Positions 15,280 through 23,180 are shown, counted from the stretch's first letter. The stretch is DNA of 25,866 nt from Planctomycetota bacterium (GCA_026692885.1 JAPLNJ010001231.1:1-25866), one strand, 5' to 3'. Notes: generated by a model not told the origin, from the sequence alone. A program made the numbers and translations.

Positions 15280-17349
15280 ATGCGTTGCCCACGAACCACT
15301 TGGATCGCCTCAGTAGCCGGCCTGCTGCTGTGGGGCATGAACACTCTAGCTTGGGCACAGCCTGCCGGAGATTTCCCGGCGAAACTGGCGGAAGCCTTGG
15401 GCAAACTCGCGACGTACGACTTTGGCGGCGATAACGGTCCGTTGAATGCCATCACCGAGATGGTCACGGCGAGCCAGAAGCAGCCGGAGCAGCGGCAACA
15501 ATTGGCCGCGAAGCTGGCCGCAGTGCTCGCGTCCACCGCCCCGCGCGGTGCGAAGGATTTCGCCTGCCGACAATTATCCCTGATCGGTACCGCGGACCAG
15601 GTGCCGGCGTTGGCGAGCCTCCTGGCCGATGATAATCTGTCGCACATGGGCCGTTACGCTTTGGAGCGGATCCCCGGCCCAGCCGCCGACGAAGCTTTGC
15701 GTCAGGCGTTGGGCAAGGTGAAAGGTAAGTTGCTGGTGGGTGTGATTAACTCGTTGGGCAACCGCCGCGACCAGAACGCCGTGAGCGATCTGGCGAAGCT
15801 CGTGGGCGATGCCGATCTGTCGGTCGCCAACGCCGCGGCGGCAGCGTTGGGCAAGGTTGGACCCGCGGCCGCCGACGTACTGGCTCCCGCCCTCCAGTCC
15901 GCCCCGGCTCCGGTTCGCCCGGCTTTGGGCGAGGCCAACCTGCTGTGCGCCGAGCAACTGGTGGCCCTGGGAAAACGCGATGTCGCGGCCGCGATCTATG
16001 ACCGTCTGCGGGCGGCCGAGGTGCCCAAAGCGATCCGAATTGCGGCCACCCGCGGAGCCGTCCTGGCTCGTCAAGCCGGCGGGGTTCCGCTGCTGATCGA
16101 ACAGCTGAAGGGCGGCGACGCCAGTTTCTTCGGTCTGGCCCTGACCCTGGTTCGCGAGATGCCGGGAGTCGAGGCCACCAAGGCCGTCGCGGCCGAACTG
16201 GGCACGCTGCCCGCGGAGCGACAAGTTGCCTTGCTCGCGGCTCTGGCCGATCGACGCGATGCGGCCGCGGGTCCCGCGGTATTCAAGCTGGCCCAAGCGG
16301 GCGATGCCAAGGTGCGCCCGGCGGCCTTGCAGGCTCTGGCGAAATTGGGCGACATCTCCTTGGTCCCCGCGTTGCTGGAAATGGCGATGGGGGGCGAGGC
16401 TGACGTGGCCCGCGCTGCCACGGACAGCTTGGCGAGCCTGCCGGGGAAGGACGTCGAAGCGGTGCTGTTGGCGACGTTGGAGAAGCCCGACGTCAAGCTT
16501 CGCCGCGTCACGATCGAGGTGCTCGGACAACGGCGTCTGGCCGCGGCCGCGCCCGTTCTGCTCAAGTCGGCGCGCGATGCGGACGGGTCGATTCGCTTGG
16601 CTGCGATCAAGGCCCTAGGCGATACGGCGGGCGCCCCAGATCTGGGCGGCCTCGTGGAACTGCTGGTGCAAGCCAAGGAGCCCCAGGATCGCGGCGCTGC
16701 CGAACCGGCTCTGGCGGCCGTTTGCCAGCGACTGCCCGACAAACAGGCCGCCGCGGAGAAGTTGGCGGCAGCTTTGGCGCAGGCCAGTCCGGAAGCCAAG
16801 GCCGCCTTGTTGCGACTGCTGGGCCAGGTCGGAGGTGGTAAGTCGTTGGAGACCGTGCTGGCTGCCGTGAAGGACGCCAGCGAGCCGGTGCGGGACACGG
16901 CGGTCGACGTCGCCACCAAATGGCAAGATCTCGCCGCGGCCGAGGTGCTCTTGAACCTCGCCAAGACCTCGGAGACCAAGAAGTACAAGATTCTCGCGAT
17001 CCGAGGTTACATTCGCCTGGCGGGACAGCAGAGTGTGCCGGCGGACAAGAAGCTGGCCATGTCCAAGGAAGCCTTGGGACTGGCCGAACGGGACGACGAA
17101 AAACGGCTCGTGCTCGGCGTGCTGGGCGGTGTCCCTAATGCCGAGGCGCTGGCGCTGGTGGTCACGTCGTTGGAGAACCCTGCACTGAAGAACGAAGCGT
17201 CCGCCGCCGCCGTCTCGATCGCCGAAAAGATCGCCAGCAGCCAACCTGCGGTGGTCGCTGCGGCCCTGAAAAAAGTTCTGACGGCTACGGAGAACAAAGA
17301 CCTGCAGAAGAAGGCGCAGGACCTGTTGAATAAGACCGAGAAGAAGTGA
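15280..17349 (+). CDS. Secreted HEAT-repeat protein
   Basis: The 689-residue protein starts with a signal peptide (TTWIASVAGLLLWGMNTLAWA, cleavage after AWA|QPAG). The rest is a long series of ~30-residue helical repeats rich in Ala, Leu and Lys/Asp, such as VSDLAKLVGDADLSVANAAAAALGKVG, KVRPAALQALAKLGD and SIRLAAIKALGD, matching the PBS-lyase/HEAT type. Such repeats form a solenoid that binds other proteins. No catalytic motif is seen. ATG 15280 is supported by AGGAGA seven bases upstream; the in-frame TTG/GTG start at 15250 is less plausible because it precedes the leader. It lies 90 bp after the GT2 gene and is followed by a repeat cluster. The partner is unknown. Confidence 0.85.
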   Translation: MRCPRTTWIASVAGLLLWGMNTLAWAQPAGDFPAKLAEALGKLATYDFGGDNGPLNAITEMVTASQKQPEQRQQLAAKLAAVLASTAPRGAKDFACRQLSLIGTADQVPALASLLADDNLSHMGRYALERIPGPAADEALRQALGKVKGKLLVGVINSLGNRRDQNAVSDLAKLVGDADLSVANAAAAALGKVGPAAADVLAPALQSAPAPVRPALGEANLLCAEQLVALGKRDVAAAIYDRLRAAEVPKAIRIAATRGAVLARQAGGVPLLIEQLKGGDASFFGLALTLVREMPGVEATKAVAAELGTLPAERQVALLAALADRRDAAAGPAVFKLAQAGDAKVRPAALQALAKLGDISLVPALLEMAMGGEADVARAATDSLASLPGKDVEAVLLATLEKPDVKLRRVTIEVLGQRRLAAAAPVLLKSARDADGSIRLAAIKALGDTAGAPDLGGLVELLVQAKEPQDRGAAEPALAAVCQRLPDKQAAAEKLAAALAQASPEAKAALLRLLGQVGGGKSLETVLAAVKDASEPVRDTAVDVATKWQDLAAAEVLLNLAKTSETKKYKILAIRGYIRLAGQQSVPADKKLAMSKEALGLAERDDEKRLVLGVLGGVPNAEALALVVTSLENPALKNEASAAAVSIAEKIASSQPAVVAAALKKVLTATENKDLQKKAQDLLNKTEKK

Positions 17350-17374
17350 ATGGAGTCGCAGCCGAAGAACAACT

Positions 17375-17402
17375 CCCTCGCCCAGGTACTCCGGGGAGAG
17401 GG
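17375..17402. repeat. GC-rich hairpin repeat (REP-like), 3' of the HEAT gene
   Basis: CCCTCGCCCAGG ... CCGGGGAGAGGG around GTACT, an imperfect hairpin 26 bp after the HEAT stop codon. It is the reverse-orientation relative of 8063-8092; its left flank (GCCGAAGAACAACT) matches the left flank of the copy at 25555 (GCCGAAGAATAACT). Confidence 0.65.
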
Positions 17403-17466
17403 TCGGGGTGAGCCACGCAAGATTGGGGAGTCGAGCGTCAAACGAATGGTCCTGTTTTCGTTCCGC

Positions 17467-17657
17467 CCCCATCCGGGCTTGCCCCGGTGGAGCGAGGTTT
17501 CTGGACTACGCCACGGGTCCGCAACCGCCTCACTTCCTCCCGCCGCCCCCCGTCCGCCGCCGGAGGCGGCGGACGGGAGGCGGCGGAAGACAGTACGGCT
17601 GGCGTCTGCCGACGTAGTGTACGAAACCCAATTCCACCGGGGCGAGCCCGGATGGGG
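17467..17657. repeat. MITE-like element with 25-bp terminal inverted repeats (copy B)
   Basis: 17467-17491 and 17633-17657 are 25-bp inverted repeats with a single mismatch. The centre (17533-17589) is a GC-rich imperfect palindrome of different sequence from that in copy A. Together with the adjoining 17418-17466 it matches copy A (7974-8046) in reverse orientation. Confidence 0.82.
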
Positions 17658-17768
17658 ACCTGACATGCCAAGCTGGAACAAAAGCCGGACCCGATTTCAC
17701 CATGGCAAGGACTCTCGTGATACAATTCTGCGCGGCCCAGGGTCGGGGGCAGGGGGCAGGCAGGCAAA

Positions 17769-17789
17769 GGCCGAAGTTGTTTTTCGGCC
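17769..17789 (+). promoter_or_regulatory. Hairpin just upstream of the Gfo/Idh/MocA ribosome binding site
   Basis: GGCCGAA (17769-17775) and TTCGGCC (17783-17789) enclose a 7-base GTTGTTT loop. An AAGGAG Shine-Dalgarno follows at 17796-17801, then ATG 17808. A similar hairpin with the next few bases shared (CCTAAG) occurs at 25608-25626, so it may be part of a repeat rather than a specific regulator. Could affect translation of the next gene. Confidence 0.4.
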
Positions 17790-17807
17790 GGTCCTAAGGA
17801 GCTGGCT

Positions 17808-19142
17808 ATGCGTTATTCTCGCCGCGAGTTTCTGAAACGTACCACCGCGACGGTTGGGTGCTCTGCCGTGGCCCCCTATTTCGTCCGTGCTGCGGCCCTG
17901 GGTGCCGACGGGCGGCCGGCGCCGAGCGAACGGATCACCATCGGCTGCATCGGCCTGGGCGGCCGAGGACACGTGAATATGTCCACGTTCCTCGGCCATC
18001 CCGAGGCGCAGGTCGTCGCGCTCTGCGACGTGGATGCCGGGAGCACGCGTTACGAGGATGCCTGGCATCGCGGCCTGGCGCCTGCCAAGGCAGTGGTCGA
18101 GCGGCACTACGGGGCTGCCGCAGCATCCGGCAAGTTCCAGGGCGTCGACGGCTACCGCGACTTCCGCGAACTGCTGGCCCGCGATGACCTCGATGCGGTT
18201 TGCATCTCCACGCCGGACCACTGGCACGCGCCGATCGCCGTCGCGGCGGCCAAGGCGGGTAAGGATATCTACTGCGAGAAGCCGCTGTCGCTGACCGTGC
18301 GCGATGGCCGAGCCATGGCTGACGCCATGCAACGCTACGGCCGCGTCTTCCAATGCGGCAGCCAACGGCGTTCGGACGCCGGCTGCCGCCGCTCGTGTGA
18401 ATTGGTGCGTAACGGTCGGATCGGCAAGCTGCAGACGGTCCGCGTGGGCTTGCCGGGCGGACACTGGATTCGCAGCAATGCCAAGTCCACGTTTGAGCCG
18501 GAAGCGGTCCCGGACGGTTTCGACTACCCATTGTGGCTCGGCCCGGCACCGTGGGCGCCGTACATTTTCAACCGGTGTCATTGGAATTGGCGCTGGAACT
18601 TGGACTACTCCGGTGGCCAAGTCACCGACTGGGGCGCACATCTGATCGACATGGCCCACTGGGGCATGGGCGCCGACGAAAGCGGCCCGCTCGAGGTCGA
18701 GGGCCAGGGCACGTGGCCGCCAAAGACCAACTTGTGGAATACGGCCACGGGCTTCACCTTCACGGCGACCTATGCCGGCGGCGTCCAGGTCATCGTGTCC
18801 AGCGGCGGTCCGAATCGTTTCGAGGGCAGCGAGGGCTGGGTGGACCTCGGCGGGGCGACGAATCCGCCGTCGCTGGCGAGTTCTGTGATCGGGCCCGACG
18901 AGCTGCATCTGTACCCGAGCAGCAGCCAGCACGGCAATTTCCTGGAATGCGTGAAGAGCCGTCGCCGCACCGCCGCGCCAGTCGAGGTCGCTCACCGCAC
19001 GATTACCGTCGCCCACTTGGGCAACATCGCGATGCTGGTCGGACGCAAGATTCGCTGGGATCCGGCGAAGGAAGAGATCCTGGGCGACGAGGAAGCCGCC
19101 CGCTTGTTAGGCCGCCCCAAACGCGAACCCTGGAGTATCTAG
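17808..19142 (+). CDS. Tat-exported Gfo/Idh/MocA-family oxidoreductase
   Basis: The 444-residue protein has a twin-arginine leader (SRREFLKRTTA, 4-14, followed by a hydrophobic stretch to about 32), then the Rossmann nucleotide site GCIGLGGRG (46-54). DAVCISTPDHWHAPIA and YCEKPLSLT (EKP at 157-159) are the conserved Gfo/Idh/MocA motifs that place the NAD(P) and catalytic lysine. WRWNLDYSGGQVTDWGAHLIDMAHW is the substrate-side motif common in planctomycete secreted members. The enzyme should carry its cofactor through Tat export and act on a sugar or inositol derivative in the periplasm. ATG 17808 is well supported by AAGGAG six bases upstream. It lies 82 bp before the URO-D-like gene; the spacer is taken up by a palindrome. 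Confidence 0.92.
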   Translation: MRYSRREFLKRTTATVGCSAVAPYFVRAAALGADGRPAPSERITIGCIGLGGRGHVNMSTFLGHPEAQVVALCDVDAGSTRYEDAWHRGLAPAKAVVERHYGAAAASGKFQGVDGYRDFRELLARDDLDAVCISTPDHWHAPIAVAAAKAGKDIYCEKPLSLTVRDGRAMADAMQRYGRVFQCGSQRRSDAGCRRSCELVRNGRIGKLQTVRVGLPGGHWIRSNAKSTFEPEAVPDGFDYPLWLGPAPWAPYIFNRCHWNWRWNLDYSGGQVTDWGAHLIDMAHWGMGADESGPLEVEGQGTWPPKTNLWNTATGFTFTATYAGGVQVIVSSGGPNRFEGSEGWVDLGGATNPPSLASSVIGPDELHLYPSSSQHGNFLECVKSRRRTAAPVEVAHRTITVAHLGNIAMLVGRKIRWDPAKEEILGDEEAARLLGRPKREPWSI

Positions 19143-19160
19143 CGGCGTCCAAACACGAAA

Positions 19161-19208
19161 GTAGGTCAGGCTTTCTAGCCTGACGTCAGCCTGGAAAGGC
19201 TGACCTAC
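19161..19208. repeat. 48-bp near-perfect palindrome in the ribosome-binding region of the URO-D gene
   Basis: GTAGGTCAGG at 19161 pairs with CTGACCTAC ending at 19208 over the whole 48 bp with few mismatches, and the centre is TGACGTCA. It finishes immediately before the AGGAG (19209-19213) of the next gene. In RNA the hairpin could terminate readthrough from the oxidoreductase or modulate initiation at 19225. Confidence 0.75.
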
Positions 19209-19224
19209 AGGAGAATTGGGATCC

Positions 19225-20394
19225 ATGCTGCACCAAGAAACCATGACGTCGCGAGAACGCGTCCTGAAGGCAATCAATCGCGAAGTCCCCGACCGCATCC
19301 CGATCGATCTCGGCGGCAACCAAACCGGCATCCATAAGAATGCCTACGGCAAGCTGCTGAAGTTCCTGAATATCCGTGACGAAATCCTGATCATGGATGC
19401 CGTGCAGCAGTTGGCCAAACCCTGCGAACAGGTGCTGGAACGATTCCACGTCGACACCCGCTACATTGCCGCCGGGGCGCCGGCGAGTTGGCAAGGCGGT
19501 ATCGTCCAGGCGGAACGCGACGGTCGAGCCTGGCACGATCTGACCGACGAATTCGGCGTCCGCTGGTCCATGCCGGATGATCAGCCGCTGTACATGGACA
19601 TCACCCTGCATCCCTTGGCCCAGGCGACGGTCGCGGACCTGCGGGACTATCCCTGGCCGAAAGGCGACGATCCCAGCCGGTTCGCCGGCCTGCGCGACCG
19701 CGCCCTGCAACTCAAACGGGAGACGCCCTACGCCGTGGTCAGCGGTATTTCAGGTGTGGTCTACGAAATCTGTTGGTATCTGCGCGGTCTGGAGCAGTGG
19801 TTCTGCGACCTGCTGACGGACCCGGAGTTCTGCGAGGCATTAATCGACCAGACGCTCAAGTTTTGGATGGATTGGTTCCGCCTGTTCCTGGACGAGGTGG
19901 GAGACGTGGTCGACGTGATCATGATCGGCGACGACGTGGCCGGCCAGCGGGGACCGTTGTTCAACCCAACCATTTACCGCCAGATCGTCAAACCGCGGCA
20001 GAAACGGTTGGTGCAGTACCTTCGTTCGCGGACCAACGCCAAAATCTGGTATCACACCTGCGGCGCGTGTAGCGAGTACATCCCCGAATTATTGGACAAC
20101 GGTATCCACATCCTGAATCCGGTCCAGACCAGTGCGCGGGACATGGATCCCGTGGAACTTAAGCGACGCTTCGGTCGGGAGATCGTATTTTGGGGCGGCG
20201 GGGTTGATTCCCAGCACATCCTGCCCAGCGGCACGCCGGAGCAGGTGGCGGCCAATGTCCGAAAGCACGTGGCCGCCCTGATGCCGGGCGGTGGTTACGT
20301 CTTCAACAATATCCACAACATCCAGGGCGACGTGCCGCCGGAGAACATCGTGGCGATGTACGACGCGGCCTACGAGTGCGGCTTCTATGCGTAG
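19225..20394 (+). CDS. URO-D-superfamily methyltransferase-like protein (MtaA/CmuA type)
   Basis: The 389-residue protein has the URO-D fold signature: RERVLKAINREVPDRIPIDLGG near the start, the mid-protein VDVIMIGDDVAGQRGPLFNPTIYRQIVKPRQKRL, then IWYHTCGACSEYIPELLDNGIHILNPVQ and FWGGGVDSQHILPSGTPEQV. His277 and Cys279 in HTCG make the HxC half of the zinc site used by corrinoid-dependent methyltransferases such as MtaA and CmuA. It is therefore more likely a methyl-transfer or demethylase component than a heme enzyme. No corrinoid-binding partner gene is next to it. AGGAG (19209-19213) supports ATG 19225; TTG 19216 is unlikely. It probably follows the oxidoreductase gene transcriptionally but with a strong palindrome in between. 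Confidence 0.85.
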   Translation: MLHQETMTSRERVLKAINREVPDRIPIDLGGNQTGIHKNAYGKLLKFLNIRDEILIMDAVQQLAKPCEQVLERFHVDTRYIAAGAPASWQGGIVQAERDGRAWHDLTDEFGVRWSMPDDQPLYMDITLHPLAQATVADLRDYPWPKGDDPSRFAGLRDRALQLKRETPYAVVSGISGVVYEICWYLRGLEQWFCDLLTDPEFCEALIDQTLKFWMDWFRLFLDEVGDVVDVIMIGDDVAGQRGPLFNPTIYRQIVKPRQKRLVQYLRSRTNAKIWYHTCGACSEYIPELLDNGIHILNPVQTSARDMDPVELKRRFGREIVFWGGGVDSQHILPSGTPEQVAANVRKHVAALMPGGGYVFNNIHNIQGDVPPENIVAMYDAAYECGFYA

Positions 20395-20516
20395 CGACCG
20401 TGTTAAGGCCGCAGGAACCCCTGACCGCGTCGTGGAATCGGAACCGAAAAGGGCGTCCGGAACCGTTGTTGTGATTCTTGGTCGGCCGCGGGGGCGAAGT
20501 GTGCTTTCCAGTCCCA

Positions 20517-20720
20517 GGGGGTGGCCCGCGCAAAACTGGGCGGAAACAGCGGCCAGGGTCAGTCGTTCAAATTTCAGTTTTTGCGGCGGCGAGACTCTCC
20601 ACTCTCGTTGCCCAGAGGCCGCAAAAACTGAAATTTGAAGGACTGACCCATGTCTGCGGGCGGAACAGAAGTGGAACAAACTCTGGCCTGCCTCGCGACA
20701 CTGTTTTGCGAGGGCCACCC
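20517..20720. repeat. Dispersed inverted-repeat element, copy 2 (complete, nested)
   Basis: Outer arms GGGTGGCCCGCGCAAAAC (from about 20517) and TGTTTTGCGAGGGCCACCC (20702-20720) pair over about 19 bp with few differences. Inside, 20558-20587 and 20618-20647 form the 30-bp inverted repeat shared with copy 1 (1-90). Length is about 204 bp. It lies between the URO-D gene and the 3' end of the AbiE-like module. The ORF starting at 20650 is internal to the repeat. Confidence 0.82.
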
Positions 20721-20779
20721 AGGCAGCGAACCACCGCCCCAGTTCCTGGCCGTCTTGCCGAGGAAACTCGCCGCCCGCA

Positions 20780-21367
20780 TCACACCAGCAAGCGGGCGAC
20801 GTGCTTTTGGACCGTCCGTGGATACCGGGCGAGGAGCATCGCATCAAGGGACGCCCGCGCAGGCAGATTGCGTAACGTGACCAGAGCTTCCGGCGGGACG
20901 CCCTGACGACGCGCGAGATACACGTAGTCGCAGAGCGCCTGGATCGGATCCGCGATCGGCCCGTCGGCTGGCGCGGCATACACTCCGCCGCTCACAACCA
21001 CAAATACAAACCGGCCGATCGGCGTGTCGCGATCTCGAGCGCGCGAACTTCGCCGGTCGGTGAAGCAGGTGACAACGGTGGGTATCTGCGTCACCAGATG
21101 GTGGGCGAACAGGGCGTAGTGCCCGGTGATGTAGGCGTGCGAGTCGATGGCGGGCACGAGCAACTGCGGGGTCACAGCACGCGCCGGTCCATACAGGCCA
21201 TGAGCATACTTCACGATCACGGATTGGCGGCGGAGCCGCGCTAGTTCCACGTTCAGGGCGGCGTGCGAGACGCCGGCCACGTGCGCCAGTTCCGTGACCG
21301 TGAACAGCACCTTGCCGTGCCGGTCACGCTGCTCTTCCAGATAGTCCCGCCACGCATTGGCTCTCAC
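20780..21367 (-). CDS. abiEi: AbiEi-like antitoxin (type IV toxin-antitoxin)
   Basis: The 195-residue protein has an N-terminal winged helix-turn-helix (KVLFTVTELAHVAGVSHAALNVELARLRRQSVIVKYAHGLYG, about 19-60) and a C-terminal half containing PIADPIQALCDYVYLARRQG (137-156). This matches the AbiEi layout, in which the wHTH binds operator DNA and the C-terminal domain counteracts the toxin. The GTG start at 21367 overlaps the TGA stop of the AbiEii-like gene (GTGA), and AAGGAG lies eight bases upstream, so translational coupling is likely. An open frame continues to 21859 but that part is a shadow of the toxin gene. Order is toxin first, antitoxin second, opposite to the classic abiEi-abiEii arrangement. 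The element at 20517-20720 lies 60 bp past its stop. Confidence is good for the family, less for antitoxin activity. Confidence 0.78.
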   Translation of the reverse strand: MRANAWRDYLEEQRDRHGKVLFTVTELAHVAGVSHAALNVELARLRRQSVIVKYAHGLYGPARAVTPQLLVPAIDSHAYITGHYALFAHHLVTQIPTVVTCFTDRRSSRARDRDTPIGRFVFVVVSGGVYAAPADGPIADPIQALCDYVYLARRQGVPPEALVTLRNLPARASLDAMLLARYPRTVQKHVARLLV

Positions 21368-22158
21368 GAATCCAGCTCCTTGCCTGCCGCCAGAACATCC
21401 CGGACGACTCGCATCGCGGCATCCCAGATCATGGCCGCCCCGCCCGCGGCGCGTAGGTTCTGCGCCACCGGCGAGTCGACCTGCTCGTCGAGAATCCGCT
21501 CGATGGCGCGTACCTGGACGACACGATTGACCTGCAACTTGTCGAGCCGCTGGGCCGCCTCGGCGGGCGACAGCGAGCGCTCGTGCAGCTTCCGCCACAG
21601 TCGTTGCGAAGCATCTGGCCGCAGCGTGTCCTGGAAAAGGAACAAGTCCAGAATGTCCCGGGCCTGGGTGAACGGGCGACTTAGCAACGCGACGATCTTG
21701 CTTTCGATCATGTCCGCATCCGAAACGGTCAGGAACACCGTCCCCGCGACCGTGCGCACGGCGGGCGGATCGAAACGTGGGATCCGCGTGATCTCGATCG
21801 GCAGTTCGATCCGGCTTCCGGCTTCCGCCAGCCGGTAGCAGGCGAGCACGATGGCACATACGGCTGGCGAGTCCGCCTCTGGGCCGGTCGCCGGTCGCAC
21901 GTCGCCATCGTAGGCCAACTGCCGCTTGATTTCCGGCAACAGCCGCTGGCGAAACAGGTCCACGATTTCGGCCTGCTTCTGATCCAGATCGCCGTCCCAG
22001 TGGTAGTCAATGTCGGTCGATGCCCGGCAACTGGCGTTCAGCAACCGATACCGGAATCCGCCGATCAGGCAAAGCAGATGACCGACCGGATGCGTCGCCA
22101 AGAGTTTGGCGGCGAGCCGTTGAATTGTCTCGATGACGGGTGCGGCAACTTCTTTCAT
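21364..22158 (-). CDS. abiEii: AbiEii/AbiGii-like nucleotidyltransferase toxin
   Basis: The 264-residue protein has the minimal nucleotidyltransferase signature of the AbiEii family: LIGGFRYRLL (31-40), the metal-binding STDIDYH (47-53, Asp49 and Asp51), a later acidic IELPIEIT (117-124) and the helix IESKIVALLSRPFTQARDILDLFLF (151-175) with the conserved Lys154, Arg167, Asp168 and Asp171. Family members inhibit growth or abort phage infection by transferring nucleotides, in some cases to tRNA. The length is close to normal. It is the first gene of the pair and starts at ATG 22158, 7 bases after a candidate -10 box, so the transcript may be leaderless. It overlaps the antitoxin start by four bases and sits on the opposite strand to the truncated GH5 gene. 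Confidence 0.8.
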   Translation of the reverse strand: MKEVAAPVIETIQRLAAKLLATHPVGHLLCLIGGFRYRLLNASCRASTDIDYHWDGDLDQKQAEIVDLFRQRLLPEIKRQLAYDGDVRPATGPEADSPAVCAIVLACYRLAEAGSRIELPIEITRIPRFDPPAVRTVAGTVFLTVSDADMIESKIVALLSRPFTQARDILDLFLFQDTLRPDASQRLWRKLHERSLSPAEAAQRLDKLQVNRVVQVRAIERILDEQVDSPVAQNLRAAGGAAMIWDAAMRVVRDVLAAGKELDS

Positions 22159-22165
22159 GCACTCA

Positions 22166-22193
22166 AATGTAACACTAACGTTATAATTGGCAA
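22166..22193 (-). promoter_or_regulatory. Candidate promoter/operator of the AbiE-like module
   Basis: On the minus strand, TTGCCA (22193-22188) and TACATT (22171-22166) are separated by 16 bp and match five and four of six consensus positions. Their spacer contains a perfect palindrome TAACGTTA (22176-22183), and TAAC/GTTA half-sites repeat around it, as expected for an operator where an antitoxin would repress its own promoter. The stretch is much more AT-rich than its surroundings. Prediction by eye. Confidence 0.5.
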
Positions 22194-22202
22194 CATGAAC
22201 AG

Positions 22203-22856
22203 CTCGAAATCATCAACGAACCCGTGTTCGACAAACGCGAGCAGGAGTGGAACACGCTCAACGCCCGCTTGGCCGCCGCCATCCGCCACAGCGCGCCGCA
22301 ACACACCATCGTCACGACCGGCCCGAACTGGGGCGGCATTGACGGCTTGAAGAAACTCACGCTGCTGCCCGACCGCAACGTGGTGTACTCCTTCCACTGC
22401 TACGACCCGTTCGCCTTCACCCATCAGGGCGCGACGTGGGCCGGTGACGCCGTGAAGCCGTTGCGCGGTGTGCCGTATCCGTCGAGTTCCGAGGCCGTCG
22501 CCCCGCTGCTGCCGGCGCTGGAGGCACATCCCGGCTCGCAGGCGATGGTCGAGAAATACGGCAAGGAACAGTGGAACAAGGAGAAGCTGGCAGCGCGGTT
22601 CCGGCAGGGTATCGAATGGGGCGCAAGGAACCAGGTGCCGCTGTACTGCGGCGAGTTCGGCGTGTTCCCGCCACACACGAAACCCGAGCATCGCGCGAAC
22701 TGGTTCCGCGACTTCGGCGAGGTGCTGGCCGCCAACAGAATCGGCTGGGCCGTCTGGGGCTGGGACGAAGGCTTCGGGCTCAACCGCCGAAAAGTAGACG
22801 GCAAACCTGTGGTGGATGCCGTGGTCGCTCGGGCCCTGGGATTGCAGCCTGCGTGA
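22203..22856 (+). pseudogene. 5'-truncated GH5-family glycoside hydrolase
   Basis: The frame reads LEIINEPVFDKREQEWNTLNARL from 22203 and goes on to NVVYSFHCYDPF, PLYCGEFGVF and a C-terminal GWAVWGWDEGFGLN, which fit the second half of a GH5 cellulase/endoglucanase-like barrel. Both catalytic glutamates are kept: the acid/base in NEP (22218-22220) and the nucleophile in CGEFG. The first ~half of the barrel and any signal peptide are missing, and no ATG precedes the motif; the first possible start is GTG 22224, inside it. The homology begins within about 15 bp of the AbiE-like promoter, so the truncation point coincides with the edge of that module. I therefore call it a pseudogene. It is separated from the GH32-like gene by 460 bp of repeats. 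Confidence 0.78.
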
Positions 22857-22923
22857 CTTCGGTAGAAGACCAGGGTGCCCAAGGCGCGCGTCTCCCGCAA
22901 GCTGTGACGATCCTGATCCCGCG

Positions 22924-22955
22924 TCACACGGCTCTGGAGAGATCCATGCTCCGGG
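22924..22955. repeat. Solo arm related to the element at 25737-25864
   Basis: CACACGGCTCTGGAGAG then CCATGCT and CGGG at 22926-22955 match the right arm at 25838-25866 with a two-base insertion and one substitution. No opposite arm is found nearby, so it is a partial or decayed copy. Confidence 0.6.
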
Positions 22956-23070
22956 CAGGGGGGGTGTGAAAAATTCTGCTGGTTCGCGTAACAGGACGGT
23001 TGTATCCTATCGCCAACTCGCCATCATAACGATCATGGCGACGCGGGTAACCAACTTGCTGCCAAGGACC

Positions 23071-23180
23071 GGCGCATCAATAACTGTCGGAACTATTCCA
23101 AGTAGCCCGCACACTCCGTGTGCGGAAATCGGCACACGGAGTGTGCCGTCTACTATTCTTGCGACACTTATTGATGCGCC
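23071..23180. repeat. Nested inverted-repeat element upstream of the GH32 gene
   Basis: Outer arms 23071-23093 and 23159-23180 (GGCGCATCAATAA / TTATTGATGCGCC core) enclose inner arms 23101-23123 and 23132-23154, which pair over 23 bp with two mismatches (CACACTCCGTGTGC, itself palindromic) around an 8-base loop. Total about 110 bp. It ends 137 bp before the GH32 start. Confidence 0.78.

Larger units (their letters stand above)
17350..17807. other. Repeat-filled intergenic region before the Gfo/Idh/MocA gene
   Basis: The 458-bp stretch holds, in order, a GC-rich hairpin (17375-17402), a MITE-like element (17467-17657), a G-rich run (near 17737-17764) and a hairpin immediately before the next ribosome binding site (17769-17789). 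No coding gene is visible. Confidence 0.6.

Noticed and set aside
17697..19016. Minus-strand ORF of about 440 codons across the Gfo/Idh/MocA gene
   Set aside because: Antisense shadow; the plus-strand frame carries the Tat leader, Rossmann motif and EKP.
21368..21859. N-terminal extension of the AbiEi-like frame
   Set aside because: It overlaps the AbiEii-like gene in another frame. The GTG at 21367 has a good Shine-Dalgarno and overlaps the toxin stop, so the extension is not used.
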